This document shows, piece after piece, positions 5,399-6,796 of a DNA stretch of 6,796 bases. Position 1 is the first letter of the stretch. Every line of letters starts with the position of its first letter. A model generated the notes under the pieces. The model made no database searches, was not told the origin of the DNA, and saw only the letters and a list, made by a program, of their open reading frames with translations. Source of the DNA: an uncultured Candidatus Saccharibacteria bacterium (GTDB taxonomy: Bacteria > Patescibacteriota > Saccharimonadia > Saccharimonadales > Saccharimonadaceae); assembly GCA_934700415.1 (NCBI GenBank), contig CAKUXN010000029.1, positions 1-6,796 of the forward strand. Direction: 5' to 3'. Both the position numbers and the translations under genes were made by a program.

Positions 5399-6621
5399 CG
5401 TTTTACGCGTTCCCTTTCTTTAGCAACTACATCATTTATAATTTTGGCAACTTCATGAATCTGCTCCTCACTGTTCGTTTCACCCATGGTCAACCTTAAA
5501 GAGCCCGCAATTTGTGAGTCCGATAAACCAATCGCTTTCAGCACGTGTGAGCGCACACCTTTACTTGCTGCACAGGCGGCACCAGTCGAGACATAAACCT
5601 CACGTTCTTCTAGTAGAAAAATTAATCTCTCGGCATCTAACCCATCGAAGCATAATACTATAAAATTGTCCAAAGAGTGTTTTTTATTGATTAACTCATA
5701 ATATTGGAGTTCACCTAGCAATACTTTCCGCCAGCTGGCATATTTTTTACGGTTACCATTTAAATGCTCTTTAGCAAGTTCCACGGCGTGCGCAAAGCCA
5801 ATCACACCAGGCACATTCTCAGTACCAGAGCGAAGTCCATTTTCTTGCCCTCCACCTAAGGTCAGCGGGTGCAGCTTGACGCCATGTGCCACATACAATG
5901 CTCCGACGCCTTTTGGCCCATACACTTTAGCTGCGTTTAAAGTCAGTAAATCCACTCCCAGCCTTGCCACATTAATGTCTAGTAAATTCAAAGCTTGCGA
6001 TGCGTCTGAGTGCAGTAATAACTGTCGCTTAATTCCTCGTTTCAATCGATCAAATTTAACCTCGCGGATAATACCGGCGATTTCAGCAAGGGGTTGAATC
6101 ATGCCAATTTCATTATTTGCAAGAGATACCGAAATTAGCTCTGTTTTGTCAGTTATTTTCGCACGTAAATCATTAAGATCGATTATCCCGCTAGGCAAAA
6201 CATTTATCGCTATGCCACCATAAGACTCTGCTACGCGCCGCACCGAATCATGCTCGGTAATAAGATACAATATAGTGGCAGGGGTGGTCGAAATATCCTT
6301 TTCGAAGTGCCTAAGACTTGGGCGAGCGCCCCGGAGCGGCCCGAGGAAAGGATATTCGGACGGGACCCCTGCCACAAAACTTAAGCTTGTAAACGCCAAA
6401 TTATTCGCTTCGGTAGCACCAGCAGTAATTACGATATCAGATGCTTTCGCTCCGATCGCATGCGCGATTGTTCCCTTAGCAGCCTCATAATCAGCAGATA
6501 TTTTTTTGGCTGGTAAATATGCAGCTGAAGGATTAAAAAAATCGTCCAAAAAATACGGCTCCATCGCCTCAAAAACTTTTTTTGAAACTGGCGTCGCCGC
6601 CGCATGATCCAGGTATATCAT
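5395..6621 (-). CDS. Cysteine desulfurase, NifS/IscS class
   Basis: A PLP enzyme of 408 residues that takes sulfur from cysteine as a persulfide, releasing alanine. It opens MIYLDHAAATP, the family start. It has ITEHDSV (His124), SLANNEIG (167-173), the PLP-contacting HSDASQ (Asp206), the PLP lysine in NAAKVYGPKG (Lys232), GGGQENGLRSGTENV (256-270) and the catalytic cysteine loop STGAACAASKGVRSH (Cys350). The residue before the PLP lysine is Ala, where IscS has His. Between NNLAF and LYLITEH, about residues 82-117, there is an extra segment of about 25-30 residues (GVPSEYPFLGPLRG ...) encoded by a palindromic DNA element. The ATG is preceded by TATAAT with only 6 nt between, so the mRNA is probably leaderless. 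Being first in an operon with mnmA suggests it feeds tRNA thiolation. It may also serve Fe-S assembly, but no scaffold gene is visible. Confidence 0.94.
   Translation of the reverse strand: MIYLDHAAATPVSKKVFEAMEPYFLDDFFNPSAAYLPAKKISADYEAAKGTIAHAIGAKASDIVITAGATEANNLAFTSLSFVAGVPSEYPFLGPLRGARPSLRHFEKDISTTPATILYLITEHDSVRRVAESYGGIAINVLPSGIIDLNDLRAKITDKTELISVSLANNEIGMIQPLAEIAGIIREVKFDRLKRGIKRQLLLHSDASQALNLLDINVARLGVDLLTLNAAKVYGPKGVGALYVAHGVKLHPLTLGGGQENGLRSGTENVPGVIGFAHAVELAKEHLNGNRKKYASWRKVLLGELQYYELINKKHSLDNFIVLCFDGLDAERLIFLLEEREVYVSTGAACAASKGVRSHVLKAIGLSDSQIAGSLRLTMGETNSEEQIHEVAKIINDVVAKERERVKR
6275..6375 (-). repeat. In-frame GC-rich palindromic element, copy 2 (inside the cysteine desulfurase gene)
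   Basis: The outer arms GTGGCAGGGGT (6275-6285) and ACCCCTGCCAC (6365-6375) are perfect 11-nt inverted repeats. A second perfect stem pairs AATATCCTTT (6292-6301) with AAAGGATATT (6347-6356). Two apical hairpins lie between: AAGT/ACTT (6305-6308/6316-6319), and GGGC-CGC/GCG-GCCC (6320-6342) with a GAG bulge. On the coding (minus) strand the core TTCCTCGGGCCGCTCC (6348-6333) matches copy 1 at 14 of 16 positions. It is translated without a stop as a segment of about 33 residues, where IscS-type enzymes have a short loop. Confidence 0.75.
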
Positions 6622-6627
6622 TTATAT

Positions 6628-6633
6628 ATTATA
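6628..6633 (-). promoter_or_regulatory. -10 box of the desulfurase-mnmA operon, predicted leaderless
   Basis: On the minus strand a perfect TATAAT (6633-6628) is followed by ATATAA and then the ATG at 6621-6619. With 6 nt between box and start codon, transcription should begin at or beside the ATG. No convincing -35 is visible at 16-18 nt spacing (TTTTGT at 6656-6651 is the closest). Confidence 0.5.
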
Positions 6634-6666
6634 ACATATTATTTAGGAAAACAAAACTCTTAAGCA

Positions 6667-6695
6667 TTGACAAAAAAGCAAAAGTGTGATAAAAG
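6667..6695 (+). promoter_or_regulatory. Outward promoter for a transcript leaving the right edge
   Basis: A perfect TTGACA (6667-6672) is followed after 17 nt by TAAAAG (6690-6695), with TGTG just before as an extended -10. The spacer resembles the promoter-like site at 18-46 (26 of 32 positions over 6665-6696). It diverges from the desulfurase operon. Beyond it lie 101 nt to the edge. There a frame from ATG 6753 (MLDLLVMYTSIRAK) stays open to the end, but with no Shine-Dalgarno and too few codons to call a gene. Confidence 0.45.
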
Positions 6696-6796
6696 AGAAA
6701 TATAGGTCTTTTTTCTAAAAAATAAGAACTGTTTTTCGATGACGATCGGTTGATGCTTGATCTTTTGGTTATGTATACATCGATTCGCGCCAAGAC

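Noticed and set aside
6771..6780. Perfect 10-nt palindrome ATGTATACAT as an operator
   Set aside because: It is short, AT-rich and unrepeated, and lies far downstream of the promoter; chance is an adequate explanation.
6753..6796. Start of a new gene at the right edge (MLDLLVMYTSIRAK)
   Set aside because: Only 14 codons are visible, with no Shine-Dalgarno or recognisable motif; it could equally be leader RNA.

Overview
This window looks like chromosomal DNA from a reduced-genome bacterium of the Patescibacteria (Candidate Phyla Radiation), most likely Saccharibacteria (TM7). I infer this from four things: a very short alanyl-tRNA synthetase, the tail of a FISUMP-type surface domain, tight gene packing, and start codons placed directly behind TATAAT boxes. 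TGA acts as a normal stop here (three genes end in TGA and none has it internally), so the TGA=Gly lineages Gracilibacteria and Absconditabacteria are unlikely. No rRNA, tRNA, CRISPR array or transposase gene is visible.

Layout. Positions 2-664 (+) hold the 3' part of an RsuA/RluB-type pseudouridine synthase whose start lies before the window. It overlaps by ATGA with an FtsA-like actin-fold ATPase (661-1881, +). Next comes a short stretch (1882-2138) with the decayed tail of a FISUMP-type surface-protein gene and a bidirectional terminator. alaS (4019-2139, -) converges on that terminator. A small lysine-rich, tail-anchored protein gene (4103-4291, +) diverges from alaS through overlapping promoters and ends at a second terminator. 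The last unit is a minus-strand operon: a cysteine desulfurase (6621-5395) and mnmA (5398-4334), joined by an ATGA overlap. Together they form a sulfur relay for tRNA wobble-uridine 2-thiolation. A divergent promoter at 6667-6695 points out of the window.

The most unusual signal is a pair of GC-rich palindromic elements of about 100-120 bp that sit inside reading frames. One is in the pseudouridine synthase (395-512), the other in the cysteine desulfurase (6275-6375). Both keep the host frame open and both add a low-complexity segment at a surface-loop position. They share a 16-nt core (14 of 16 identical) and a similar predicted fold, but they are read in different frames and have unrelated outer arms. 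This resembles the Rickettsia palindromic elements and points to a mobile, protein-embedded repeat family in this lineage.
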